Below are positions 45,003 to 56,156 of a stretch of 64,000 nucleotides of DNA, piece after piece. The stretch is from Pyrenopolyporus hunteri. Its lineage: Eukaryota; Ascomycota; Sordariomycetes; Xylariales; Hypoxylaceae. The notes under the pieces are model-generated. The model was given only the letters and a program-made list of their open reading frames with translations, did not search any database and had not been told where the DNA came from. The translations under genes and the position numbers were made by a program. The DNA lies in contig CADCXC010000009.1 of the NCBI GenBank assembly GCA_902806595.1, forward strand, positions 186,001 through 250,000. Reading direction: 5' to 3'. Position 1 is the stretch's first letter, and each line of letters opens with the position of its first letter.

Positions 45003-48000
45003 ATTAAATATTATAACGGTAATTTTAAAGTTTAATTAAATAAAATAGTTTTTTTAATGTTAAAAAATAACGAATTTAATATAATATTTTTTTTTAAAAA
45101 AAAATTAAGTTATTTTATATTATTATAAGTTTAAAAATTATTTATTTAATTAAAAGTAATTTTTAAGTTCGTATTTTAATTATTAATATTACGAATATAT
45201 TTATTTTTAAATTTAAAAAAATTATAATTTTATACTTTTTATTATTATATATAAAAATTATAGTTATAAAAAATTTAAAATCGAATTTTAATTCGAAAAT
45301 ATATTTTTTACGGTTTATTATTTACGTTTATTTATCGTTTTATTATATAAATATAAATTAAAACATTTAAATTTAACTTTAAAATTCGATATAATATAAC
45401 ATTAAAATTTATTAAAAATTTAAATCGAATTTATTAATTTTAAAAATTTAAAGTTTTTAAATATTTATTAAAACCGTAATTATTTTAGTTTTTTTTACGG
45501 TTAATAGAGAAGGTATTTTTTTTTTATACGGGTTTTTTTTATAACGAAGATTTTTTTAAAAAATATTAATAAATTTTTATTATCGACGTTTTTTTTAACG
45601 AAATAAATAAAAGTTTAATAATTATTTTTATTATAACGTTAATAAATTACGTTATTTTTTCGTTATTTATTAATAATGGTTTAATTTATTTTTTTAATAC
45701 GTTTCGATTAATAATTTACTTTTTATTTTTAAGTTTTAATTTAAATTTATTATTATTTTTAAAGCGATTTTACGTTTTTAAAAATCGATTAAAATTTAAA
45801 TTAAAACGAATTTTTTTTACGAGGGTAATAATTTAATTTTAAATATTTTTATATCGAAGCGAGTTTATTTTTTATTAAAAACTTTAAATTTATTATTATA
45901 TTTTCGTATACGTACTCGGTTTTTTTAATAACGTTAATAAAATTTACGTTATTTTTTAAAAATCTTTTAAATCGAAAATATATTAATTTAATAATTTTAT
46001 TTAATAAGGTTTAAATAATTAAAATTTAATAAATAATATTAAATTAATTTACTACGTTATTAAAATTTATAAATTTAATTAAATAAATTAAAATATTTTT
46101 TTTATATTTAAAAGTTTTTATAATTTAAATATTACGGTATTTTTTTAACGAGTTTTTAAATTTTAAACGTATAATTTTTTTATAAATAAACTATATATTT
46201 TATAAATATATACGTTTAATTAAAATAAATCGTTATTAATATTATTATTAAATTTTATTTATTAATAGTAATTTTATTTAATTAATATATATAATATTAT
46301 TAATAAAATTTTCGATATAAATTTTTAAATAAAATTTTATTTTTATTTATTATAATTTAAATTTTAATAAATTTTTATTATTATAAATGGTAAATTTATT
46401 AAAATAAATTAAAGTAATCGTAATAATAACGAAAGTTAATATATATTTCGAAAAAAATTAAAATAATTTTAAATTTTTTTTTTTCGAAATTTTAACGTAA
46501 AAGTTTTTTTAAATTATTAAAATTTAATAGTAAAGATTTTTACGGTAATTTTTTAAAGGGGTTTTTAAGATTTTCTTTATTATCGTTTTTATTTAAATTT
46601 TTAAAATTTTTTAAAATTATTTTATTTTTTTAAAAAAACGTATTTTTATTTTTTTTAAATATTATAAAATCGATTTTAATTAAAATTTATTTATATTAAT
46701 GTATTTTAATTTTTTAATTTTTTTTAATACGTATTATTATTAAATTAATTTATAATAATTCTTTTAAAATTTTAATAATTTATTTAAAAAATATATAACG
46801 TATTTCGAAGTTAAAATATTTAAACGGCGAATTTCGAATAAAAAAAAAAAAGATATATAGAAATCGTAGGTCGACGATTTTAAAAATTTTAAAAAAAAAA
46901 TTCGATAATAATTTTCTTTTTTATATTTTTAATTATCGAATTTATATTTAAAGGTTAATTTTTAATTTATTTAATGGTAAATTTAATAATAACTTAAATA
47001 ATAAATATTTTAAGTTTTTTTATTTATAAACGGATTTTTTCGTCGAATTATTAAAAGTTTATATATTTTTTAATTAAAAATTAATTAATTTACGACTTTT
47101 TTTTTTAATTTAAAAATCAAAACGGTTTTATATAATTATTTATAAAATTTAATTTTATTAAAGTTAAATAAAACGATTTTTTTACCGTTTAATTTAAATT
47201 TATAATTTTACGATTATTTTTTTTTTAATTTATTATTATTTAATAAATTTAACGATTATAATTTATATTTCCTTTAAAAATATTTAATTATTTTTAATTA
47301 TTTATTATTAAAATTTAATAATTTATTATTTTATAATTTTTACGTTTATTTTTTATATTATAATAATTATTTTATAAATTTTTCGAAGGTATTAATAATA
47401 ATTTATTAATTATTATTAATTTTTACAGTAATAATTATTTATTAAAATAACGAAATTTTTTAAAATATTATAAATTTCGTTTATTTAATTATATAAATAA
47501 ATAAATTATTTAAATAAATTTAAAATTATTATATCGATAATTTTAATTTTCGAAATTTCTTTTATTATTAAATTATAATTTTAAAAATAATATAATATAA
47601 AAAATTAACTTTTATATATATAAAGTTTTTTTATAATAATAAATTAAAAAAAAAAATTTAAAAATATTAAAACGTATTAAAAATTTTATTTTTCGACGAT
47701 TACGGATATAAAATTTATACGAATATTATAAAAATCGAAAAAAAATCGTTAATTTAATTTAAATATCGAATTATTTAAATAAATATATAAGTTTTTACGA
47801 AAAAAATACTTTTTTTTTAAAATAATTTATTATAATTTTTTCGAAATTTATTTAAAATTATATAGTAGAAATATTCGTAAATAATAATATAAATTTATAA
47901 ATAATAAAATAAAAATCGTTTAAAAAAATAATCGATTTTTTATTCGAAGTTTTTTATTTTAATAAAATTTTTTACGAAATAATTATTATCGTAATTTTAA

Positions 48001-48199
48001 CGTAAATACGTCGTTTCGTTAAAAAAATAAATAATAATAATTACGATATATTTTAAAAATTATTTAAAATCGAAAAAATAAAAATCGTTATAAATTATTA
48101 ATTTAAAATATTAATAAAATATAATAAATAAAAGTAATTTTATTAAATATATATTACATTCGAAAATATATTTTTTTTTAAAAAAAAAAAATTATTTTA

Positions 48200-48371
48200 T
48201 AATAAAGGTTTTTAATAAAAAGTTTAAATTATATTAAATTTATTTAATAATTTTTTTTAATTTTAAAAGTTATAATTTTTTTTTTAACGAAAGTAAAAAT
48301 TTTTAAATATAAAAAATTAATTTAAATCGATATTAAAAACGTTTTAATCGTTCGATAAATTTATTAATTAT
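48200..48371 (+). repeat. Direct repeat A, right copy
   Basis: 172 bases matching 33521-33690. It runs directly into repeat B without a gap, unlike the left copies, which are 8 kb apart. Confidence 0.8.
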
Positions 48372-48487
48372 AAATATATATATTATAAAAATTATTAAAT
48401 TATTTTTTTTATTAATAAATAATTTATAATTATTTTTTATTATTTAAAATTTATATTATTTTTATATAAAATTTTAATACGTATAAT
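48372..48487 (+). repeat. Direct repeat B, right copy
   Basis: 116 bases matching 41665-41780, joined directly to repeat A at its left. Homology stops after TACGTATAAT in both copies. Confidence 0.8.
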
Positions 48488-51400
48488 AATAATTTATAAA
48501 TAAATTTAATAATATATTTAAATTAATTAAATTAAATAATATTAAATATCGATATTATTTTAAAATAATATTATATTTTTTATAAAAATTTAAAAAAAAA
48601 CTCGTTAAATATATAACTAATTCCTTTTTTTTTAATTACGATTTATTAACTTACATATTATTACATTAACATAGTTATACGGTTTACCCCCCCTTTTAAG
48701 CTAGTATAAAATTTTAAGTTAAGCTTTAATGATTATCCACTACGAAGGTATCTAAGTAACAAGTAGTTAATGGCTTCAACGCGGAATGCCGGGATGTACG
48801 CTTGGATCCATGTTATACTGGTGAAGACGAAGGAGAGTGACTTCATATATATTACAACGTCAACCAGATAACAAAACAAGTAATGGTGCCATATGAAGCG
48901 CCAGAGCAGACTGCGAGTCGGAGCAAACAATGGAATTTTAAGGTCTTCCTCGAGTATTAGAATGATTTACTAGCTGATCTCGCCGACCGCTCTATTCCTA
49001 ACCGTTGTGGATATTATCGGACATGTTCACATGATAGATTAGTACTCAGAGGCATAATCTACATGAATCACCAGGCCTTCCCGCGTATCGTGAATTAAGT
49101 AACGTTACCTAGGTGGGTTATTAGTACCATTATATAGTCAACAAGAATATTCTTTACGCTGTCAAGCAAAATAAAAGATCCCCTCTAAGTTACGGGATGT
49201 TTCTATGGATAGGGCGAATCTAACCCTATATTTTCCTCGATTTCATAAAAGCGCTGGTTCTATGTGTAACGAAAGTACAAGCATGCGAGGAAGCATGGTA
49301 ACGAAATTTGGATTCCGCCCTCGTATGTAAAGTCTTTCCCCAAAGAGTTCCAGCCATCCCCAGGGGTATGCTGTAGATCTGGATTGATCCCTGGAAACGG
49401 TAAACCTCAGGTTAGGTTACCGACGATCTTTCCGTAGATAGGACCGGATGTGAAGAATCCTCGATACACGTGGTTCTTGACAACTGATTTATGTAGAATT
49501 GCATTGCATCCAAGGTTACAGAACGTCAGCGTCTTTCCTCTGCTTAATTAATAGAACAGGTTATGATCAATCGAGATGTTCGAGTGACCAATTGTATTTC
49601 ACCCCATCTGTAGTATCGGAAGTTGAAGAAACACAGCTGATGATATACTGATACTAGACGCAAACACAGCTAATCGATAAACCATGGCGGAGGGAGTATA
49701 AATTAAGTATTAATGAAATTTAATTTATCCCGCCAATGGATGAATGCGGGTTCGGTATTTGCTTTGTTCCTCGCTTGCTTTTGACATTATTAAAATATGT
49801 TGCCGAATATATTAGACCGTAGATCTGTAAGTAAAGCCGTTTGATAGACTGATGTATTAGCACGTTTCGAGTATTCACGATAATTCTGCAGCGTTCTGTG
49901 TAGCTCGGGGCGAGACCGCGGCTGGGGTTTTTTAGCTTGTTGGGCGAGGATCTCCACAGACACGTAGAGTATCTACCTATACACAGCATCCTTGGAGGTG
50001 GGTAGAGAGTTCGTGTGCAACCGGTTTGGTTGGTGAACCTGTCTTGCCTTTCCACAAAAACATTGAGAAACTTTCCGTACACGTTCCTGGGATCTTCGTT
50101 CCACAGGGAGATGTGGTGGAGCGCAGGGCTTTTCGATTACCACCTCTTGATGAATGGAGTTTGAGCTTCAAGACCCGCGGGGTCGGGACATATCTACCGC
50201 ACGTTGTACGCGAAGGGCGGACTCACCCGATAAAGTCGCAATACCCACCTACGCTTACGTGTATATGTGGAAGTTGTTACAATTCAATTCTAATCGTGGG
50301 TGAATGCTGATCAACTCCACATGGAGTCCGATTAGCGAGTTGGATGAAAAAACAGGGCAAAGCAAACCACTGACGATCCCTTGGTCGTTCGGTGGCCGAG
50401 GCGTGCCCGGTTCAACGTAGTTTTCAGGGATAAAGTCCTTTTTTTTTCCCCTATCGATTACGCCTTGCGAGAGAAATAATGTTCCATCTCTGATCTATTT
50501 AGAGCTGGTTGATCGCGCCGTTCTTGCGAGATGTCTGGTGCGATTCCCGCAATATCATCAAACGTTCTCTTCCACCTGCTAGTAATAGAAAGAATAGGAG
50601 CTACTACTATATAGGGAGGAAGACCTTACTATGGTAGATATTATCAGCATGGGGTTGAATTGACGGACGAAACAGTTTCACAAACGCACCGTAACGTGGA
50701 TGGCTGGTAATGTATTATGTATGCTAGGCTGGTCTCGTCTGATTGGCTACTTAGGGACCGGATTGATTTGCAAAGCAATGACTGGGAATCCTGACCGAGA
50801 TGTTCGCCAATCCGCTAGCGCTTCAACGTTCTAGAAGCAGGCAGGCCTGAGTGCTTTCTTCGAGCCCGGACCGAATTTTGGGACGGGTCACTCAGGGGCC
50901 AACCGAAAAAATTAAAAAAAGAAAGGAATGAAACGAGTTTCCCAAAGGCTGATAGGCTCATAGGCTCCTCCAGGAAACAACTTGTTTTCGGCAAGGCATA
51001 TTGATCCAGTGGCCAACACTTACCTATCCTTGAGAGGTGCGTGGGGGGAATAAATTGCAAATAATACTTTCGAAGGAGAGCCACATCCCTCCCGTCAACA
51101 AAAGCAGAAGGGGGGAAGAAGTAATGGAATGACAATCTAGATCTCTTGCGAACGTATCTGCTGTGTCAGGTTAAGTGACGAGGAAGGGGTTTACTCGCTA
51201 GAGCGTATTAGTCTATGTTGAAGCCAAGTGAAGGCGACCTCGATGTGGGCGTGTCTGCGAGATTTTACTGGACGGGGGAGCACCAGCAAATGCTCGAGCA
51301 TCTGCATACTACGCGGATGCGGCGGGGTCTGTATACGCCGCTCGGCATTTCTGCTGATAAGATGAGATTTTGGTAGCAAAACTAGCTGTAGATAGGAAAG

Positions 51401-52224
51401 GATATGCGCTGGTTCCCTTTCGGGACTGTCGGAAACGTCCTGAAGCTGGAAAGATCGTCGGTGATAATCCGAGTTAAGCATCATCGAACGTTTGTGTAAG
51501 CAATAAGCATGTGTGACCTATCATCTCGGGAGATAGGAAAATACAATTCTGTGAAGCTGTTGAATTGGTGATGCGATGAAAACCGCGGAGTCAGGGCTCG
51601 ACACCGCAAGGTAAGATTATAAGCGCAGCTGTGGCGGCGCCTATTCTGCTAGGTCGGGGCGCAAAAAGACGACGGCTATTATGGCAAAGTAACTGTCGCG
51701 CGGCGCGCGCTTAATGCATACCTACATATCCATATCATCGTACGGATGAAGCTCTTTTTGTCTTGCCGCGCTTGGGTATCAGGCGGTAAAATATTAGCCG
51801 GGGGGAGAAGAGGTTGCTAAGGAGGTACGGGTAGCACCCTCGGTGTCGGCCTTAGCTGTCTATTCTTTTTTTCCTTTTTTCAATAAGCCATTGGTCGGCG
51901 ATGTTACTGTAATTTGTTTATGTTGCGTTGCTGCGGGTGAGAGTCGACTGAAGTTGGAGAATTCGAAGAATTGAGCTCGAAACTCTCTGACTCGGCAAGT
52001 CGGTCATCTACGAAGGTACAATACCTGCGGTAGGTGCCTTTGTATATTAGCTGGGTGGTGCTAAACAGGTATGTGAGCTCCGTACAAGGGTGGATCCGCA
52101 TAGGGCAGGACCCGGTTTACTTCGCGCTGTTTCACCATCCACCCCTGTCCGCTAACTGGGCAGAGAGAGCGCGTATGATGGGTCCCAGATTGTACAGTAC
52201 CTGCATACATGTATCCTCTCATAC

Positions 52225-52506
52225 CCATCCAGAAGGGCGTCAAAATAAATGCCTCAGCCACACCAACCCCTAGACTTCTCGTCAACCTTTTCGTCCCTAA
52301 AATTTACTAACGTTAAAAAAAAGCTTATATATAAAAAACTTGTCCATAATGCTATTTATCTATGAATTTTAATTGTGATAATATTAATAATGTATAACGT
52401 TACAACTAATACAATTAGTATTATTTAGGATACTTAAGTACCAGGTGTGGCTGGTGAAATAGGTGGGTGTGGCTGAGGCATTTATTTTGACGCCCTTCTG
52501 CCATCC
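52225..52506. repeat. Inverted repeat pair, MITE-like or foldback
   Basis: A 34-base sequence at 52231-52264 (AGAAGGGCGTCAAAATAAAT and on) occurs in perfect reverse complement at 52466-52499, with looser matching up to about 45 bases. The 200-base spacer is A+T-rich and holds AAAAAAAAGCTTATATAT. Terminal inverted repeats around a short non-coding A+T core are the shape of a MITE. Target-site duplication was not obvious. Confidence 0.7.
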
Positions 52507-53809
52507 CGACTTAAGACGCGGTAGGTATAGTACTTGTACTTGCTTACAAGCGTCGCTTGCTTGCAGATGCCAACTCATGTATGTGGATTCAAGTTGATAT
52601 TATATAGGTACCTAGGTAGGTATACTGGTAGCGCAGGTAGGTACACATAGTACCTGCATAACCAGGGCCCGCTACGCTAGACTAACCTAGTGTAGTCCTG
52701 CCCCTCCCCTCCCCTTTTCTTTTTTTCTTTTTTATTTTCGTTTCTTCGTGCGCTCCGTTTCTCGTTCTTCTCATCCCTTACCTTGGATAGGCCACTATTT
52801 TGCGCTTTGCTGACCAAAATCGACGACCCCTCTTCCACATGCAAGTAACCTTGATGACCTGACGATAGACCGTTTGAGGTGCAACCAATTATTATCTCCG
52901 GTTCTTGATATCTATGGCTGTCTACATCCGGAGTCACATATGTGTGTAATGTGTGTATATACTAACTTACATACCTATCGGTAAGCTGTAAGGCGTCTCA
53001 CATCATACGTGCCAACTCATTATGTGGTTGGTCGGATGAGTGTTGGGTGTGGCTTGGGTATGCTTTTCCCACGAGATGCTAGGAATAATAGTACCATCGG
53101 CACCCAATATGCGTACCTGGACCGATTCTTCGCCACTGCTATGTCGACTGAGAAGGACTAGACCCCCGTCGGGCTCCATCACGACGAACGAAGGGAAAAA
53201 AAAAAAAAAAAGTGTACGCGAGCCCACGTCGGCCGGAGCATTTCAGAGCTGGCCCGGAAATCGCTTCTCCCCGCTGACCAATCACGACGTGGCAAGCTGT
53301 TTTTGCTCCTATCCTGTTGTGGCTCAGAAGTCAGGAACCGCGCGCGGCCAACGTTACTCTAGGAGATACCCACCAAAAAAAAAACCTATCAGGACATATT
53401 CGGGTCTCGACACAATACCTACACGTATTTAGAGATACGGTATTGTGTCTATCTCCCTGTGTTCGGTCCACGAGCAGTGGAAATTAAGTCCACATACGCA
53501 ACTAACTACACGATATTTGCCTAGCAGCCCTAGGCGGTTAACCAGAGAAACGGCTAGCAAAGATGACATTCACCACCCTCCTAAGCAGTTTCACCCTTGA
53601 CTCCCACAATTAATTTCCGCGTTAGTGTGTGCTGTGTCAAGTTTCCGTTTCTTTGGCTCTTTGCCTCTCAGTGTCCTTAATCCCGATCCCCTCCGCTTTC
53701 GAGGGGTGTCTTGGGCTGCCAGGCTTATGCAGACAGACCAGGGCTTTATGTTTTCCTTTGTCATCCGCTTTTTAGGCAGTGCCCACATCTTCTTAGATCC
53801 TCGCGGATC

Positions 53810-53853
53810 TATCAAGGTTATCAAGGCCATCAAGGCTATCGAGGCTATCAAGC
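53810..53853 (+). repeat. ATCAAGGCT tandem
   Basis: Nine-base units ATCAAGGTT/ATCAAGGCC/ATCAAGGCT/ATCGAGGCT repeat about five times. On the plus strand they would read as Ile-Lys-Ala, but I see no gene around them. Confidence 0.75.
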
Positions 53854-54210
53854 AGTGGGCCCGTAGAGCCGTGGAGCCCCCTGACTCCCTGACCCCTTGA
53901 CCCCTTGACCGCGGTGGCATTGCATGCAACACATCCCGGTATCCGTTATGGACTCTTAATATATATCCCAAGGTGAGTTGCTTCTGGAGCTTCTCCAGTT
54001 GTTGGTCCTTTTCCCTCCGTGTCCAACCATTGCGCCTCACGCTCTTTTCTTCCGTCTTGCTAGCCGAGTTTACAACTACATTCTTTTGTTCTCTTACGTG
54101 TTAATAGCCGCTCAGCTATTAGCTCCATCTACTTCGTCCTTCTTTTTGACAGGTATATATCCGTCGACAACCTGCAAGACAGGCTTCCTTCTACCGTTGC
54201 AGCCAGGATA

Positions 54211-54250
54211 GCTGTCTCTTCCTCTCTCTCTCTTCACTTATACCTCTAGT
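54211..54250 (+). promoter_or_regulatory. CT-rich tract upstream of GH16 gene
   Basis: CTGTCTCTTCCTCTCTCTCT followed by TCACTTATACC, about 130-165 bases before the GH16 ATG. Typical of fungal transcription start regions; inferred. Confidence 0.4.
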
Positions 54251-54376
54251 CCACTTTATCTATCTAGCTTGAAGATCTCTGAAGATCTATAGGACTAGGG
54301 CCACTTACTGTCACTATACACTATACGACTCAGTAAACTCGTCTCTTCCTGTCATTTCCGACCTCGATACTCCAAA

Positions 54377-55352
54377 ATGCGATTCCAGCAGAGCCTTGTT
54401 GCCTTCCTCCCCGGCCTTGCGGCCGCCATAGCACCCCCCAACCGCGAGGGCATGAGCATCGTCTTCTCTGACTCCTTCGAGGGTTCCGCGGGTGCTCCCC
54501 CTAATGGCGATGTTTGGAACGTCATGGATGCCATTAACACCAACAACGAAGTCCAGACATACACTACTTCGAACCAGAACGTTCAGATCAGCGGCGGCGG
54601 CACCATCCAGTTCGTTCCGTGGAAATCGCCGCTCGGCCTCTGGACCTCGGGCCGCATCGAGACTAAGGGATCGTGGACTCCCGCCCCGGGCAAAGTCATG
54701 AGTATAGAGGCCAACATTCTGATGGGTGACAACCCGAATAAGCAAGGAATCTGGCCCGCCTTCTGGGCTCTTGGCGATGCTATGCGCCACGGCACCCAGT
54801 GGCCCGCTGCTGGAGAGATAGACATCATGGAGCAGGTTAACGGAGCTCTCACCGGCTACGGCACCGTCCACTGCGGGTCCGCCCTTGGTGGACCTTGCAA
54901 CGAACCTATCGGCCGTGCCCAGACAACCCCTATGCCAGCTGGCGGCTTCCACACCTGGGGCGTCACGATCGACCTCACCAACGAAGACTGGCGGGCGCAG
55001 ACCATCACTTGGCAATTGGATGGCAACACCTACTCCACCCTTACTGGAGCCGATATCAACGACGCCCCCGTCTGGTCGTCCCTAGCCCACAGCCCCTTGT
55101 AAGTAACCTGTTGAACAACCCAACCGTCGTTTCAAGGACTCATAAACTAATCCCATCTCTTATTAGATATATCATTCTTAACGTAGCCGTCGGTGGAGAC
55201 TGGCCCGGTCTACCTAATGCTGTAAGTATCACTTTTGCCACTAGTAGATTCACGTCGCTAGCCTTGACTGGTATTAACGTGTTCTATAGGCTACGCAAGA
55301 CGGCTACGGTAGCATGATGGAAGTTCAATGGCTTGCCGTTTATTCCTCCTAG
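54377..55352 (+). CDS. Secreted GH16 endo-1,3(4)-beta-glucanase
   Basis: Hydrolyses beta-1,3- or mixed-linkage glucans in cell walls. Exons 54377-55098, 55167-55221 and 55290-55352 give 279 residues; both introns have GTAAGT donors and TTAG/ATAG acceptors. The joins restore HSPLYIILNVAVGGDWPG and NAATQDGYGSMMEVQWLAVY, the standard C-terminal strands of the family. The N-terminus MRFQQSLVAFLPGLAAAIA is a signal peptide. The active-site motif ExDxxE reads GEIDIME, with Glu147 (nucleophile), Asp149 and Glu152 (acid/base). The substrate groove segment GIWPAFWALGD is present. No GPI or carbohydrate-binding extension follows, so the enzyme should be soluble outside the cell. Full length for this subgroup. 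Role in wall remodelling or in attack on foreign walls cannot be separated. Confidence 0.95.
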
Positions 55353-56156
55353 ACAAGATTTCCGGTGGTGGCGTGGCCTGACGCTCTTAAAATAAAAGTG
55401 GGTGTATTTAAGGGAAATTGGCGTTTGTCAGATATTGGTTCGTGGGATTTTTGATGAAGCGCTCGAGATACCTCTTTATGCTATGTTTCTTGTCTATATT
55501 GTCCCAGGAGGCGGTGTGTGGCCGTTTGCACGGCTCATCCGCTTACGAAGATCAGTTGTGGCGGATGGTATCCGCCTATTTCAATTGGATACGACGGAAT
55601 GGATCCGCGGTCCAGCTATTCAAGTCATCAGACACGGTCTCGATGCTACCAATTGTTCCGTCCCAGTGTGAAAATTTACGTTGTTTAACCCTTGACTATA
55701 GCCATGGCTTCATTTTATTCGTCATGACGCGGTAGGCGTAATAAAGCTGAGACTCTGAGAAACACTACCTACTCAAGCTCAAGCTCAAGCTCAGGCTCAA
55801 TGTTAGGTATTCCCATCTCATTCAAAGATATCCGGGACAGATGCGCCGGTCCCGACGTAAGTGAATCGCAAAACAGCTATACCTAAGCACCTAATTGAGA
55901 ACTTTGATAGCATCCCCCTTTATTTGATATTATATTCGTCTTGGTCTGGGTGAGAAGCCTAATCGGATCCCGTAGTTAAAGTACCCGAGTCGACTACCCG
56001 GTTGGGGTGAACCTGGCTTCGTACCTTAGTCGAAACCCCTATTTACTATGTCCTCGCCTTCAATGTGTTTATTTCAATAGCATTCGATAGATACGAACTT
56101 CGTCTCATCGGTATGGGCCACATAGCATACGGGCCCATTGCTATGTAGAATGCCAT
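55353..56156. other. Convergent intergenic region
   Basis: About 0.8 kb between the GH16 and permease 3' ends. It contains an AAGCTC tandem at 55773-55800. A 105-codon frame at 55418-55735 resembles no family I know and is probably 3' UTR. Confidence 0.6.
55773..55800 (+). repeat. (AAGCTC)n tandem
   Basis: Four to five copies of CAAGCT/CAGGCT hexamers. Simple repeat between two convergent genes. Confidence 0.8.

Larger units (their letters stand above)
33290..48690. repeat. Hyper-A+T block, RIP-type, candidate transposon nest or centromere
   Basis: About 15.4 kb of unbroken A+T-rich sequence; many 60-base lines have zero to six G or C (for example 44881-44940 has none). Stops saturate all six frames. 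Almost all C residues are followed by G: in lines 35161, 36001, 36061, 44881 and 46561 I count 11 of 12 C in CpG. Such exhaustion of CpA, CpT and CpC on both strands is what RIP, the premeiotic C-to-T mutation of repeats in ascomycetes, produces at saturation. The ancestral sequence is unreadable at protein level. Borders are sharp: under 200 bases on the left, about 150 on the right, where CCCCCCC appears at 48687. Whether it is a mutated transposon nest or a CENP-A centromere core is not decidable here. Confidence 0.9.
48691..54376. other. Gene desert right of the A+T block
   Basis: About 5.7 kb of ordinary base composition with no gene I can support. Short frames (for example 49720-50310, 50815-51484) show no recognised domain and no splice-supported extension. 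It contains the inverted-repeat structure at 52225-52506, poly-A runs near 53198-53213, TACCTAGGTAGG steps near 52603-52645 and a tandem at 53810-53853. The last 200 bases belong to the GH16 promoter or 5' UTR. Confidence 0.6.

Noticed and set aside
33521..48371. Repeats A and A' as the two LTRs of one 14.8 kb retroelement
   Set aside because: The span is longer than typical fungal LTR elements, and the fused A'B' copy is better explained by an insertion between A and B.
33290..48690. Transposon proteins (reverse transcriptase, integrase, transposase) in the A+T block
   Set aside because: Looked for readable catalytic blocks on both strands; mutation has saturated all frames with stops, so no element class can be named.
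50370..50420. tRNA-like B box (CCCGGTTCAACG)
   Set aside because: No matching A box or cloverleaf arms around it; no tRNA or 5S rRNA could be supported anywhere in the window.
53591..54040. 149-codon minus frame with basic C-terminus
   Set aside because: No recognised domain, overlaps the ATCAAGGCT tandem, and no codon or splice evidence.
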